A stretch of 64,000 nt of DNA. It comes from Vreelandella neptunia. Lineage in GTDB: Bacteria; Pseudomonadota; Gammaproteobacteria; Pseudomonadales; Halomonadaceae. Shown piece after piece: positions 25,664 through 34,981 of the stretch; position 1 is the stretch's first letter; each line of letters begins with the position of its first letter. The notes under the pieces were generated by a model. The model saw nothing but the letters and a program-made list of their open reading frames with translations. It had not been told where the DNA came from and ran no database searches. The DNA lies in NCBI RefSeq assembly GCF_034479615.1, contig NZ_CP140255.1, forward strand, positions 1,488,001 to 1,552,000, in the 5' to 3' direction. Position numbers and translations under genes: made by a program.

Positions 25664-26392
25664 ATGGCGGGAAATATCCGAAATACGGCGGTATTGGGAA
25701 GTGCCGTTTTGCTGGGCGGGCTGCTGGCGCTGGGGTTGGTATGGAGCGGCAGCAATATCAAGGGCGCCGCGGAAGTATGGCAGCAGTCGTCACGAAGCGT
25801 GACAGTGCGCGGCTTAGCCGAGCGCGAAGTGCCGGCGGATTTGGTGCTATGGCCGTTCAATTACAGTGTCAGCGCCAATAGCTTGAGTGACCTTGAGCAG
25901 CAGTTGTCTAGCGACGAGCAGGCGATTCGCGATTTTCTGGAGGCACAAGGGTTTGCATCGGAGCATGTTAGCTCCACTCCGCCGCGGATTACCGACCAAT
26001 TTAGCAATCAGTACGGTGGTCAGCGCCCTGATGAGCGCTACCGCGCCGAAGCAACGCTGCTGCTGCGCTCCCCTGATGTTGAGGGTGTGATCGAGGCGAT
26101 CCCCAGTGCGACTTCATTGGTGCGTGAGGGCGTCCTGCTCTCGCCCAGCTACGAATACCGCACGGAGTTTCTGTTTACCGGTCTTGACGCGATCAAGCCT
26201 GACATGATCGCGGCGGCCACTGCTGATGCGCGCAACGCCGCACAGCAGTTTGCCGAAGATTCTGGTAGTCAGGTGGGCCACATTCGTCAGGCGACTCAGG
26301 GCTATTTTTCCATTGAGGACTTAGACAGCTACACGCCGCAAACCAAACGTGTTCGCGTCGTCACCACGGTGGACTATTCCTTACAAGATTAG
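25664..26392 (+). CDS. SIMPL-domain periplasmic/membrane-anchored protein
   Basis: A 242-residue protein with an N-terminal hydrophobic anchor (residues 7-25) and a SIMPL (DUF541) domain beginning at SRSVTVRGLAEREVPADLVLWPFNYSV. Bacterial SIMPL proteins are oligomeric envelope proteins of unclear function; links to oxidative stress are reported for some. The tail IKRVRVVTTVDYSLQD-like strand closes the domain. GTAGGAG precedes ATG 25664. A 13-bp palindrome CGTTAATTTAACG lies 22 bp upstream of the start. Confidence 0.75.
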   Translation: MAGNIRNTAVLGSAVLLGGLLALGLVWSGSNIKGAAEVWQQSSRSVTVRGLAEREVPADLVLWPFNYSVSANSLSDLEQQLSSDEQAIRDFLEAQGFASEHVSSTPPRITDQFSNQYGGQRPDERYRAEATLLLRSPDVEGVIEAIPSATSLVREGVLLSPSYEYRTEFLFTGLDAIKPDMIAAATADARNAAQQFAEDSGSQVGHIRQATQGYFSIEDLDSYTPQTKRVRVVTTVDYSLQD

Positions 26393-26425
26393 CCTCTACA
26401 AGATTGGGCGATAAAGGAGCAGCGG

Positions 26426-26956
26426 CTAGGCGGTGTAATCGATGGCGGTGATGGTATAAAACGTATCACCGTTAGGGGTGAGCACCTTTGCTTCATCGCC
26501 CACCTGTTTACTGAGCAGTGCTTTGGCCATGGGCGCATCGATGCTAATCCAGCGCTTTTTGGTGTCGATTTCATCGTGGCCAACGATCCTGAGATGCACC
26601 TCTCCGCCGTTTTCATCCTCCAGGCTTACGTACGCGCCGAAAAACACTTTGCTGGTATCGGCTGGTAGGCGGTCTACGATTTGCAGTTCGTCCAGACGTT
26701 TCGTCAGGTAGGTGATTCGGGCGATGACCCGGTTCAGCTCTTTTTTATTATAGGTGTAATCGGCATTTTCACTGCGGTCACCCTGGGCGGCCGCTTCGCC
26801 GACCTTCGCTGAAATAGCGGGGCGTTTAACCCGCGAAAGGTGATCCAAAATAGCGCGCAAGCGGGCCGCCCCCTCTGGGGTAATCAGGTTGCTCTTAGGG
26901 GCTTGACGCGGATCTTTGGCTGGATCGCGCCAGCGGGTCATGTTGCGGCCTTTCAT
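26426..26956 (-). CDS. greB: Transcription elongation factor GreB
   Basis: A 176-residue Gre factor. The N-terminal coiled coil begins at LITPEGAARLRAILDHL and includes GDRSENADYTYNKKELNRV, whose acidic DxxxE tip is inserted into the RNA polymerase secondary channel to stimulate cleavage of backtracked RNA. The C-terminal FKBP-like domain contains VSLEDENGG and ISIDAPMAKALL. The NKKELNRVIARITYLTKRLD helix is closer to GreB than to GreA. Two starts (26956 and 26941) both have acceptable ribosome sites. Confidence 0.9.
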   Translation of the reverse strand: MKGRNMTRWRDPAKDPRQAPKSNLITPEGAARLRAILDHLSRVKRPAISAKVGEAAAQGDRSENADYTYNKKELNRVIARITYLTKRLDELQIVDRLPADTSKVFFGAYVSLEDENGGEVHLRIVGHDEIDTKKRWISIDAPMAKALLSKQVGDEAKVLTPNGDTFYTITAIDYTA

Positions 26957-27128
26957 TACCTATTCCCCATCGTGTTTCGAGCTACCCACCTTACGTTAAT
27001 TGCGCGAAGCAACCAAGCAGCATACTACTGGTAAATCATTCAAACGTTCGTTACATTTTTTGCTATATTGGGCTAGAGGCCCGTCATTGGTGGGTCTGAG
27101 CAGGACAACAATAATGTTAGGAGCATGT

Positions 27129-27788
27129 ATGCGAACTCACTCTTTTCCACGTATGTTTTTACCGCGCTCATTAATCGCCGCCGCTATTGGCAGCGCGTTG
27201 ATGCTGTCTCCGCTAACCGCTTCTGCCTTTGAAGGCGAGCTTTTCTCGCTTAAAAACAGATGGGAGCATACCGTGACTGAGATGCCCGCCAACGAGCGGG
27301 AGAGCACGTTAAAGGCGTTGGCAGGTGAAGCGGAACAGTTGGCCGAGCAGCACCGCGATGAAGCTGACGTACTTGTCTGGGAGGGCATCATTTTGGCTTC
27401 CTATGCCCGCGAGCGTGGCGGCTTAGGGGCATTGGGCACAGCGGAAGATGCGCGCGATGCGTTAGAGGAGGCTTTGGCCATAGACCCTCAAGGGCTGAAT
27501 GGTTCCGCCTATGTAACCCTCGGTGCGTTATACGACCGGGTGCCCGGCGGACTGATTGGTTTTGGCGATAGCGATACCGCTGAACGCATGTTCCAGCGTG
27601 CCTTGGAAATCCGCCCAGACGGCATCGATGTTAACTACTATTACGCTGCCTTTTTGAAAGAAGAGGGCAATGAGCAGGCCGCTCGCGAGCACGCCCAACG
27701 AGCGGTTAACGGCACCGCTCGAGACAACCGACAGGTCTCCGATGAAGCGCTACGTCGCGATGCCGAGGAGCTGCTTAATCAGTTGTAA
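27129..27788 (+). CDS. Exported tetratricopeptide-repeat protein
   Basis: A 219-residue protein, unknown function. I start at ATG 27129, five bases after TAGGAG; upstream in-frame codons add unlikely residues. The N terminus is a signal peptide (SLIAAAIGSALMLSPLTASA, then FEGE). The rest is helical with TPR-like units, for example ALEEALAIDPQGLNGSAYVTLG and MFQRALEIRPDGIDVNYYYA. It is probably a periplasmic scaffold. It is followed by a strong inverted repeat that ends at nudF. Confidence 0.7.
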   Translation: MRTHSFPRMFLPRSLIAAAIGSALMLSPLTASAFEGELFSLKNRWEHTVTEMPANERESTLKALAGEAEQLAEQHRDEADVLVWEGIILASYARERGGLGALGTAEDARDALEEALAIDPQGLNGSAYVTLGALYDRVPGGLIGFGDSDTAERMFQRALEIRPDGIDVNYYYAAFLKEEGNEQAAREHAQRAVNGTARDNRQVSDEALRRDAEELLNQL

Positions 27789-27803
27789 TCCACCCACTGA
27801 ATT

Positions 27804-27858
27804 GGCATTCCCGGTGGCAAGCATTGATAATAGATCGATTATCACCACCGGGAGTGCC
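27804..27858. repeat. Long hairpin covering the nudF ribosome binding site
   Basis: The left arm GGCATTCCCGGTGG (27804-27817) pairs with CCACCGGGAGTGCC (27845-27858) with a single T-G wobble. Inside, TGATAAT (27825-27831) pairs with ATTATCA (27838-27844) around AGATCG. The only irregularity is a 7-nt left bulge. The right arm holds the GGGAG Shine-Dalgarno sequence of nudF, whose ATG is at 27861. No T-run follows, so a translational control element is more likely than a terminator. Confidence 0.65.
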
Positions 27859-27860
27859 TC

Positions 27861-28580
27861 ATGGCGTCCAACTCCGAAAACGCATCTGTTCGCGATCTTC
27901 CTTTTCAGCGCTCTCCTTTTAAAAACACGGCGCTTAGCGTTCCAGACTTAAAGCGTGCTGATGTTGAGCTGCTTAAGCGGGAGACGCTACACCAAGGGTT
28001 TTTCCGCCTGGAAGCCTTAGAGCTTCGTCACCGGCTGTTTGAAGGCGGCTGGAGCGAACCCATGCGTCGCGAAGTGCATAATCGCTTTGATGCGGTGGGT
28101 GTGCTGCTCTACGACCCCGAGCGCGACTCACTGGTACTCATCGAGCAGTTTCGTGCCGGTGCCATTGATGACGCGGTTTCTCCCTGGAAGCTTGAACTCG
28201 TGGCCGGTTTAGCCGAAAAAGACGAATCGCTGGAAGATGTGGCGCGTCGTGAGGCGTGGGAAGAGGCAGGTTGTAAAGTGGCCCAACTGACCAAACTTCA
28301 CACCTATTACCCCAGTCCTGGGGCCTGCAACGAGCAAGTGACACTATTTTGTGGTTTGGTAGATACCCATGGATTAGGTGGGATTCATGGCCTAGATGAA
28401 GAGCATGAGGATATTCGTGTTCACGTCATGCCTTTTGCCAACGCTTGGGAACTCTTGGAGCAAGGGCGACTCGACAACGCCATGTGTTTAATTGGTCTAC
28501 ATTGGCTTAATAGCCAGCGAGCCTCACTGCGTGCTGCCTCTCAGCGCGCGCTGACGCAAAGTGAAACCGACGAGGAGTGA
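27861..28580 (+). CDS. nudF: ADP-ribose pyrophosphatase (Nudix)
   Basis: A 239-residue Nudix hydrolase that splits ADP-ribose to AMP and ribose-5-phosphate. The Nudix box GX5EX7REUXEEXGU is complete, starting GLAEKDE and ending REAWEEAGC (near residues 119-141). ETLHQGFFRLE, VLIEQFR and GIHGLDEEHEDIRVHV match E. coli NudF. The N terminus is about 30 residues longer than in E. coli. nudF-yqiB-cpdA is a conserved gammaproteobacterial order. Confidence 0.92.
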   Translation: MASNSENASVRDLPFQRSPFKNTALSVPDLKRADVELLKRETLHQGFFRLEALELRHRLFEGGWSEPMRREVHNRFDAVGVLLYDPERDSLVLIEQFRAGAIDDAVSPWKLELVAGLAEKDESLEDVARREAWEEAGCKVAQLTKLHTYYPSPGACNEQVTLFCGLVDTHGLGGIHGLDEEHEDIRVHVMPFANAWELLEQGRLDNAMCLIGLHWLNSQRASLRAASQRALTQSETDEE

Positions 28581-28582
28581 AC

Positions 28583-29029
28583 ATGGCGAGAACGGCCTAT
28601 GTCACCGATTTAAAATCGCTCCAAGGGGAGTGCAGCGCCAACTATTTACGTCTGGTGCGCCTGGTGGGCGATATGGAGGCCGGCCAGCGCCGTGATATTG
28701 CCCTACGCGGCGATAAACAGCATTTCGGTGATCTGCATCTCTATATTCAAGAGCAGGCGCCTTACACCACTATGGTGAATGTTTCTCAGACCGGCCCACT
28801 AGATACCGTTTTGGAAGGGCCGCGTATGCGCGTACATCTCTATCACGATGTGCGCATGGCGGAAGTGACCGACTTTCAGCGCGAGCGCCACTTTAGTGGC
28901 CGCTATCGCTACCCCAATGCCCGGATGCATCAGCCGGATGAGAAGCTTCAACTCAATCGCTTTTTGGGCGAGTGGTTAGCTCACGGCCTTGCCCACGGTC
29001 ACGCCATTGACGTGCCGGAGATGCCCTAA
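28583..29029 (+). CDS. yqiB: DUF1249 protein YqiB
   Basis: A 148-residue soluble protein of the YqiB family (DUF1249), function unknown. Typical family blocks are YVTDLKSLQGECSANYLRL, the internal VRMAEVTDFQRERHFSGRY, and YPNARMHQPDEKLQLNRFLGEWL. ATG 28583 is chosen because GAGGAG lies 5 bases upstream. Its stop shares a base with the cpdA start (TAATG), so the two are coupled. Conserved location next to cpdA is the only functional hint. Confidence 0.88.
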   Translation: MARTAYVTDLKSLQGECSANYLRLVRLVGDMEAGQRRDIALRGDKQHFGDLHLYIQEQAPYTTMVNVSQTGPLDTVLEGPRMRVHLYHDVRMAEVTDFQRERHFSGRYRYPNARMHQPDEKLQLNRFLGEWLAHGLAHGHAIDVPEMP

Positions 29030-29793
29030 TGCGTTTAGTACAGATCACCGATGCCCACCTCTATGCAGATACCGCCGCGCGTTCCCGGGCAGGCATCCCC
29101 TGGCGGCAGTTTCAGCAGGTGCTGAGTTCGGTTGTCACTGAAAAGCCCGATATCGTGCTGTTTACCGGTGATATTAGCCAGGATGAGTCAGCCACTTCCT
29201 ACGCTTTGGCGGTACAGGCGCTGGAGCAGTTGCCTTGCCCCTGGTACTGGCTGCCGGGTAATCACGATCAGCCCGAGTTCATGGCGGCCGAGCGGCCAAT
29301 GGTCGATCAAGTGGACTTGGATTCGTGGCGCATCCTGCTGCTCAATACCCAGGTGGAGGGCAAACCCCACGGTGAACTGGGAAGCGAGCGGCTAGCTAAG
29401 CTTGCTGAACAGCTAGAGAACGACGACCGACCCACGCTGATAGCCATGCACCACCCGCCGGTGGACGTCGGCGCGGTGTGGATGGATGCTATTGGCCTAC
29501 AAGATCGCGACGCATTTTGGCAACTTTTAAGTAAACACCCGCAGGTTAAGATCATCCTATTTGGTCACGCGCACCAGGCTTACGCCGAGCATCATATTTT
29601 AGGCGCAGGTAGAGGCATAGGTGAGGCGACCATTGATGTTTATGGCTGCCCGGCGATGGCCGATCAGTTTTTGCCCGGTGCCGAGCAGTTTGCCATTGAT
29701 GAAGCTTCTCGCCCTGGCTATCGGGTTATCGATTTAGGGTATAGCGATGCCCAGGGAAGCGAGTGGCAGAGCTGGATTGAGCGCATTGAATAG
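29029..29793 (+). CDS. cpdA: 3',5'-cyclic-AMP phosphodiesterase
   Basis: A 254-residue class III metallophosphoesterase that hydrolyses cAMP and so tunes CRP-dependent catabolism. All metal motifs are visible: DAHLY (Asp8/His10), FTGDISQDE, LPGNHDQ, the His in MHHPPV, and GHAHQ. Family length is about 270 residues. Nothing suggests inactivation. It may be relevant to expression of the uronate genes but there is no direct evidence. Confidence 0.88.
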   Translation: MRLVQITDAHLYADTAARSRAGIPWRQFQQVLSSVVTEKPDIVLFTGDISQDESATSYALAVQALEQLPCPWYWLPGNHDQPEFMAAERPMVDQVDLDSWRILLLNTQVEGKPHGELGSERLAKLAEQLENDDRPTLIAMHHPPVDVGAVWMDAIGLQDRDAFWQLLSKHPQVKIILFGHAHQAYAEHHILGAGRGIGEATIDVYGCPAMADQFLPGAEQFAIDEASRPGYRVIDLGYSDAQGSEWQSWIERIE

Positions 29794-29969
29794 AAGTGTA
29801 TTGCTCTCTCATTTCTGGATAGTTTTTTTAGGAATAAAAAGATAGTTATTAATTCTTTTGGGTTATTACTGGCTCGGCGTTACCCTACTCACATTCGAAC
29901 GTACAATTATTTATAACGTACGCTGATTTTAGCTTGTGTGACGAGCTTGTTCTTGTGAGGTAAGGGGCC

Positions 29970-30983
29970 ATGACCCAATTGTCTACTATTTCTTCGAAGG
30001 AGCGGTCGTCAAAAGATCGGTCTTCAGAGACGCGTTCTTCATCTTCAGCGACGCAGGGGGAGGCTTTTAATGCCCCTGATGCCGCGCGCTTGACCCACCT
30101 CAAGCAATTAGAAGCCGAGTCTATCCATATTATCCGTGAAGTCGCCGCCGAGTTCGCCAACCCGGTGATGATGTACTCCATCGGTAAAGATTCGTCGGTC
30201 ATGCTGCACTTGGCGCGCAAAGCTTTTTACCCCGGCACACCGCCATTCCCGCTGATGCACGTGGACACCACGTGGAAGTTTCGCGAAATGATCGAGTTCC
30301 GCAACCGCATGGCCGAAGAGGCGGGTATGGAGCTGATCGTGCACACCAACGAAGAGGGGCGCGCAGCCAATATCAACCCGTTTGATCACGGCAGCGCCAA
30401 ATACACCGATATCATGAAAACCCAGGCGCTCAAGCAGGCGCTGGATAAGCATGGATTTGATGCCGCCTTTGGTGGCGCGCGTCGTGATGAAGAAGCCTCG
30501 CGGGCTAAAGAGCGCGTCTACTCGTTCCGTGATAAGTATCACCGTTGGGATCCTAAAAACCAGCGCCCTGAGCTTTGGAACGTATATAACGCCAAGGTCA
30601 ATAAAGGTGAATCGATCCGCGTGTTCCCGCTCTCTAACTGGACCGAGCTGGATATCTGGCAATACATCTACTTAGAGTCGATTCCCATCGTGCCGCTCTA
30701 CTACTCAGCCAAGCGGCCCATAGTCGAGCGCGACGGTATGCAAGTTATGGTCGATGACGACCGCATGCCGTTAGCGCCTGGCGAAGTGCCGGAAATGAAG
30801 TCGGTGCGGTTTAGAACGCTTGGCTGCTACCCGCTAACCGGCGCGGTGGAATCCGAAGCGGCAACGCTTCCGGAAATTATTCAAGAGATGCTGCTGACCC
30901 GAACCAGTGAACGCAGTGGCCGCGCCATCGATCGCGATCAGGTGGGTTCGATGGAGAAGAAAAAGCGCGAGGGGTACTTCTGA
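29970..30983 (+). CDS. cysD: Sulfate adenylyltransferase subunit 2
   Basis: A 337-residue CysD, the catalytic subunit that forms adenosine 5'-phosphosulfate. From [20 protein letters not shown] (about residue 39) it follows the family closely, with the PP-loop region [12 protein letters not shown]. The first ~38 residues are an extension with four pentapeptide units ([23 protein letters not shown] 29991-30050). No better downstream start with a ribosome site exists, and AAGGGG precedes ATG 29970. Its stop shares a base with cysN. Confidence 0.92.
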   Translation: MTQLSTISSKERSSKDRSSETRSSSSATQGEAFNAPDAARLTHLKQLEAESIHIIREVAAEFANPVMMYSIGKDSSVMLHLARKAFYPGTPPFPLMHVDTTWKFREMIEFRNRMAEEAGMELIVHTNEEGRAANINPFDHGSAKYTDIMKTQALKQALDKHGFDAAFGGARRDEEASRAKERVYSFRDKYHRWDPKNQRPELWNVYNAKVNKGESIRVFPLSNWTELDIWQYIYLESIPIVPLYYSAKRPIVERDGMQVMVDDDRMPLAPGEVPEMKSVRFRTLGCYPLTGAVESEAATLPEIIQEMLLTRTSERSGRAIDRDQVGSMEKKKREGYF

Positions 30984-32425
30984 TGTCTCACCAGTCTAAT
31001 TTAATCGCCGATAATATCGAGCAGTACCTGCACGAGCACGAAAACAAAGACTTGCTGCGTTTTATTACCTGCGGCAGCGTCGACGACGGCAAATCGACGC
31101 TGATTGGCCGTCTGCTTCACGACTCGAAAATGATCTTTGAAGATCAACTGGCAGCGATCACCCAGGCTTCTAAAACCAGTGGTACTACCGGTGACACCGT
31201 TGATCTGGCGCTGCTGGTGGATGGACTGCAATCAGAGCGGGAGCAGGGCATTACCATTGATGTGGCGTACCGCTTTTTCTCTACCGATAAGCGCAAGTTT
31301 ATTATCGCCGATACGCCTGGGCACGAGCAGTACACCCGCAATATGGCCACGGGGGCTTCAACTGCCAGCTTGGCGATTATCCTGATTGATGCCCGCTACG
31401 GTGTGCAGACCCAGACCCGCCGCCATAGCTTTATTGCCGACCTGCTGGGTATTCAGCACCTGGTGATTGCGGTCAATAAGATGGATCTGGTGGGCTTCTC
31501 TGAGCAGCGGTTTAACGAGATAGTCGATGAGTACCGCGCCTTTGCCACTAACCTCCAAGCACCGGACATTCGCTTTGTGCCGATGTCGGCGCTGAATGGC
31601 GACAACGTGGTCAATCGCAGCGAACAAACGCCCTGGTATTTTAGCGATGGTTACCAGGGGAAAACACTGATTGAACTGCTGGAAAGTGTCGAGATCACCC
31701 GCGATCAGAACTTGAGCGATCTGCGCTTGCCGGTTCAGTATGTGAACCGTCCGAACCTGGACTTCCGCGGTTACTGCGGCACCTTAGCCGCGGGTGTATT
31801 ACGTCCTGGACAAGCCGTTAAGGCACTCCCGTCGGGTAAAACATCGCGCGTTGCACGAATTGTCACCTTTGATGGCGACCTTGCGGCGGCTTATCCCGGT
31901 CAGGCAATTACTGTGACCTTGGAAGATGAGATCGATATCTCCCGTGGCGACTGGCTGGTGGCAGCGGATAGCGAACTGCCGCTCTCCAACACCTTTAAAG
32001 CCGATATTGTCTGGATGCAGGAAGAGGCGTTAACGCCGGGTAAGCTCTACGATTTCAAACTGGCGACCCGCGATCTTTCCGGTCAGGTCAGTGCAATTGA
32101 TTACCAGATAGACGTCAATACCCTAGAGAAACATGCCACTCACTCGCTGGGTCTTAATGCAATTGCCCGCTGTGACGTGGAGCTGACTGCTGCTATTCCA
32201 GTGGATGATTACCGCACCAGCCCTGGCACCGGTAGCTTTATCATCATTGATCGGTTGACCAACGTGACCGTAGGCGCTGGCATGATCCGCGGCACGGCAA
32301 GCGCCCCAGGCAATGCTTCAAACACCACCGATTGGGCCGCCTTTGAGCGTGACTTGAATGCCCTGGTGCGTAAGCATTTCCCTCACTGGGAAGCGAAAGA
32401 TATCAGTGGTTTATTCAACCGCTAA
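30983..32425 (+). CDS. cysN: Sulfate adenylyltransferase subunit 1 (GTPase)
   Basis: A 480-residue GTPase that couples GTP hydrolysis to APS synthesis by CysD. G1 is [10 protein letters not shown]3 DTPGHEQY, G4 NKMD, G5 MSALNGDN. It has only the elongation-factor-like domains; no APS kinase (CysC) domain is fused, so PAPS would need a separate cysC elsewhere or direct APS reduction. A strong terminator follows. Confidence 0.94.
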   Translation: MSHQSNLIADNIEQYLHEHENKDLLRFITCGSVDDGKSTLIGRLLHDSKMIFEDQLAAITQASKTSGTTGDTVDLALLVDGLQSEREQGITIDVAYRFFSTDKRKFIIADTPGHEQYTRNMATGASTASLAIILIDARYGVQTQTRRHSFIADLLGIQHLVIAVNKMDLVGFSEQRFNEIVDEYRAFATNLQAPDIRFVPMSALNGDNVVNRSEQTPWYFSDGYQGKTLIELLESVEITRDQNLSDLRLPVQYVNRPNLDFRGYCGTLAAGVLRPGQAVKALPSGKTSRVARIVTFDGDLAAAYPGQAITVTLEDEIDISRGDWLVAADSELPLSNTFKADIVWMQEEALTPGKLYDFKLATRDLSGQVSAIDYQIDVNTLEKHATHSLGLNAIARCDVELTAAIPVDDYRTSPGTGSFIIIDRLTNVTVGAGMIRGTASAPGNASNTTDWAAFERDLNALVRKHFPHWEAKDISGLFNR

Positions 32426-32455
32426 AAAGCTTGCATGCACCGCAGCATAAAGCAC

Positions 32456-32487
32456 AACGGCACGCCTTGAAGGCGTGCCGTTTTTTT
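32456..32487 (+). terminator. Intrinsic terminator after cysDN
   Basis: AACGGCACGCCT/AGGCGTGCCGTT forms a 12-bp perfect stem with a TGA loop and ends in a run of seven T. It lies 31 bp after the cysN stop and between convergent genes. The T-run serves the + strand. Confidence 0.9.
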
Positions 32488-32502
32488 GGATGAGTTGAAA
32501 TA

Positions 32503-33312
32503 TCACTCAGCGTTAGGGAAAAACAGCTGCTGATCATCTACCTCAAAATCCGCAATCGCTTGCTGGCCTTTATCGGAAACCAGCCACTCGTGCCACTGGG
32601 CGGCGAGGTCGTGCTTCAAGTGCGGGTGACGCTCTGCCGAAAGCAATAGGCTGCCATACTGATTGAATAGCGCTTCATCGCCTTCAAACAGCAAGGTAAG
32701 GTCTTGTGGGTTGTCAAAGGCAACCCAGGTGGCGCGGTCGGTAAACGTATAGGCATCCATGCCTGCAGCGGTATTCAAGGTAGGGCCCATGCCACTACCC
32801 AGCTCGCGGTACCACTCGCCCTGTGGCGTAACTCCTGCATCTTCCCACAAGCGCAATTCTGCGCGGTTAGTGCCGCTATCGTCCCCGCGTGAGGCGAAGG
32901 GAGACTCGCTCTCGGCAATACGTTGCATGGCATCGATCACGGTGTCGCTATCGCTGATGCCCGCAGGGTCGTCGCTTGGGCCAACGATCACAAAATCGTT
33001 GTACATTACATTCAAGCGTTCTGTGGCGTAGCCATCGGCCACAAACTTTTCTTCACCTGCGGTATCGTGAACCAGCAGGCTATCCGCATCGCCACGGCGG
33101 CCAATTTCGAACGCTTGACCGGTGCCTACAGCGACCACGCGCACATCAATCCCGGTCTCTTCGCTGAATGCGGGAAGGATGGCGTCAAACAGGCCTGAGT
33201 TTTCGGTAGAGGTCGTGGAGGCCAGGGTAATGTAGTTATCGGCCGCCATCAGCGTAGCGCTGAAGGTCAGCCCTAGCGTGCCTGCGGTGATGAGTGCGGT
33301 AGTTTTGTTCAT
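32503..33312 (-). CDS. tupA: Tungstate ABC transporter substrate-binding protein
   Basis: A 269-residue periplasmic protein. The TupA signature STTSTENSGL and later RGDDSGTNRAELRLW are clear; TupA binds tungstate with very high selectivity over molybdate. The signal peptide ends near ATLMA/ADN. I use ATG 33312, preceded by GGAG, instead of a longer in-frame start. It is downstream of tupC by 65 bp on the same strand. Confidence 0.88.
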   Translation of the reverse strand: MNKTTALITAGTLGLTFSATLMAADNYITLASTTSTENSGLFDAILPAFSEETGIDVRVVAVGTGQAFEIGRRGDADSLLVHDTAGEEKFVADGYATERLNVMYNDFVIVGPSDDPAGISDSDTVIDAMQRIAESESPFASRGDDSGTNRAELRLWEDAGVTPQGEWYRELGSGMGPTLNTAAGMDAYTFTDRATWVAFDNPQDLTLLFEGDEALFNQYGSLLLSAERHPHLKHDLAAQWHEWLVSDKGQQAIADFEVDDQQLFFPNAE

Positions 33313-33377
33313 TTTTGCTCCTTGGTCGCTTTTCATGAATCGTTTTACTTCAATCCTAGGGCTCACTTCTATTGGCG

Positions 33378-34109
33378 CTACCAGACCAACTCGCCGCGAA
33401 TAAACGCCCCCGCCTCAGGTGAGGTGGGGGCGGTAAAAAAGTCGCGGGCAGGGGTGTGTTCAAGCAATTCGCCGTTATGCAGAAACACCACTTCGTTGGC
33501 TAAGCGGCGTGCTTGGTGCAAGTCGTGAGTGGTCATAACGATACGGGTGCCGCTGTGATGAAACTCCAATACGGCATCTTCAACGGCCTTGATGGCCGCG
33601 GGGTCGAGCGCCGAGGTGGGTTCGTCTAAAAACAGCACTTGGGGGTTGAGCAGCCAGGCCCGTGCTAACGCCAAACGCTGCTGCTCGCCACCGGAAAGCA
33701 CCCGCGCAGGCCGTTTGGCTAGGTGTGCTAAGCCAAACTTCTCAAGGGCACTCATCGCCTGGGCTTTTCGAGGTAATGCTTTCAGCTCTGGTCGAGCCGC
33801 TTTGTTAATGGCTAGCACATAGGTCAGGTTATCCAGCGCAGAGCGTCGCAGCAGTACAGGGCGTTGGAAAACCATGGCTTGCGCAGGCTGAGCTCCTTGC
33901 CAGCGAACCGAACCGCTGGTGGGTGCTAGCAGGCCGTGGGCTAGGCGCATTAACAGGCTTTTGCCCGCACCGTTCGGCCCCATTATTAACGTTCGCTGGC
34001 AGTCTGCAAGGCGCATTGAAGTCGGTTTAAGCAGGGTATGGCCGCGATGGATAAAGCTCACGCTGTCGAGCTCAAGGGTGGCGACGGGGGGCGTATGATG
34101 GGCGTTCAT
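33378..34109 (-). CDS. tupC: Tungstate ABC transporter ATP-binding protein
   Basis: A 243-residue ABC ATPase: Walker A GPNGAGKS, signature LSGGEQQRLALARA, Walker B VLFLDEPTSALD, switch His in TTHDLHQ. The start overlaps the tupB stop by ATGA (34106-34109). It powers tungstate import for enzymes such as W-dependent aldehyde or formate dehydrogenases, none of which is in the window. Confidence 0.88.
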   Translation of the reverse strand: MNAHHTPPVATLELDSVSFIHRGHTLLKPTSMRLADCQRTLIMGPNGAGKSLLMRLAHGLLAPTSGSVRWQGAQPAQAMVFQRPVLLRRSALDNLTYVLAINKAARPELKALPRKAQAMSALEKFGLAHLAKRPARVLSGGEQQRLALARAWLLNPQVLFLDEPTSALDPAAIKAVEDAVLEFHHSGTRIVMTTHDLHQARRLANEVVFLHNGELLEHTPARDFFTAPTSPEAGAFIRGELVW

Positions 34110-34810
34110 CCCAGCCGCCTTTTCGCCGTTTCGCCGATCATGTGGGCAATCGCGTTAATCATGGTAACCAGGGCGAGCAGGATGATCCCTAAGCCAAGTG
34201 CCATAGGCAGATTGCCCTTGCTGGTTTCCAACACAATGCTGGTGGTCATCACCCGGGTGACGCCGTCGATGTTTCCACCCACAATCATTACCGCGCCTAC
34301 TTCGGCGCTGGCGCGGCCGAAGCCTGCCAGGATCACTGTTAACAGCCCGAAGCGCGCGTCCCACAGCAGGGTGGGGATCATGCGCAGGCGCGTTAGCCCC
34401 AGTGAGTTCAACTGTTCGGCATACTCACCGTGAAGCGCTTCAACCTGCTGGCGGGTAAGAGCAGCGATAATGGGCATTACCAGAATCACTTGGGCTATCA
34501 CCATCGCTGTTGGCGTAAACAGCAGCCCCCATTCTCCCAGTGGGCCTGCGCGTGAAAGCAGCAGGTAGACGCAAAGCCCTGCGACCACTGGCGGCAAGCC
34601 CATGAGCGCATTAAGGGCGACAATGACGACGTTACGTCCAGGAAAGCGCCATAGCGCAAGAGCAGCGCCTAAAGGCAGGGCTATCAGGCTGGCAATCAAT
34701 ACCGCCATCAGCGATACCTGCAGTGAGAGCATCACTATGGAGATGAGCGCGCTATCCATACTCAGTATCAGGGTGAGAGCCGTACTAAAAGCGTTGTCAC
34801 TGGTGAACAT
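34106..34810 (-). CDS. tupB: Tungstate ABC transporter permease
   Basis: A 234-residue CysTW/ModB-type permease with about five membrane helices and the coupling segment LGLTRLRMIPTLLWDARFG. GFGRASAEVGAVMIVGGNIDG is the hallmark of TupB-like proteins. First gene of tupBCA, facing a probable regulator 171 bp away. The order B-C-A (binding protein last) is less common than A-B-C. Confidence 0.87.
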   Translation of the reverse strand: MFTSDNAFSTALTLILSMDSALISIVMLSLQVSLMAVLIASLIALPLGAALALWRFPGRNVVIVALNALMGLPPVVAGLCVYLLLSRAGPLGEWGLLFTPTAMVIAQVILVMPIIAALTRQQVEALHGEYAEQLNSLGLTRLRMIPTLLWDARFGLLTVILAGFGRASAEVGAVMIVGGNIDGVTRVMTTSIVLETSKGNLPMALGLGIILLALVTMINAIAHMIGETAKRRLG

Positions 34811-34981
34811 TGAGCGTCGGTTTCACTTTTGTATGCAGAGCTGTTGTAGGAAACTGTTGTCCGATAGTTGGCATGATGTAACGAAAAATGACTTAATGCA
34901 CGGCGTCCTGAAATTCATGCAGCCTTATGCAGTGTAAATACAAGAAGGGGTTTGCGTTTTACCCAGTGAGGCTACCTTGCG

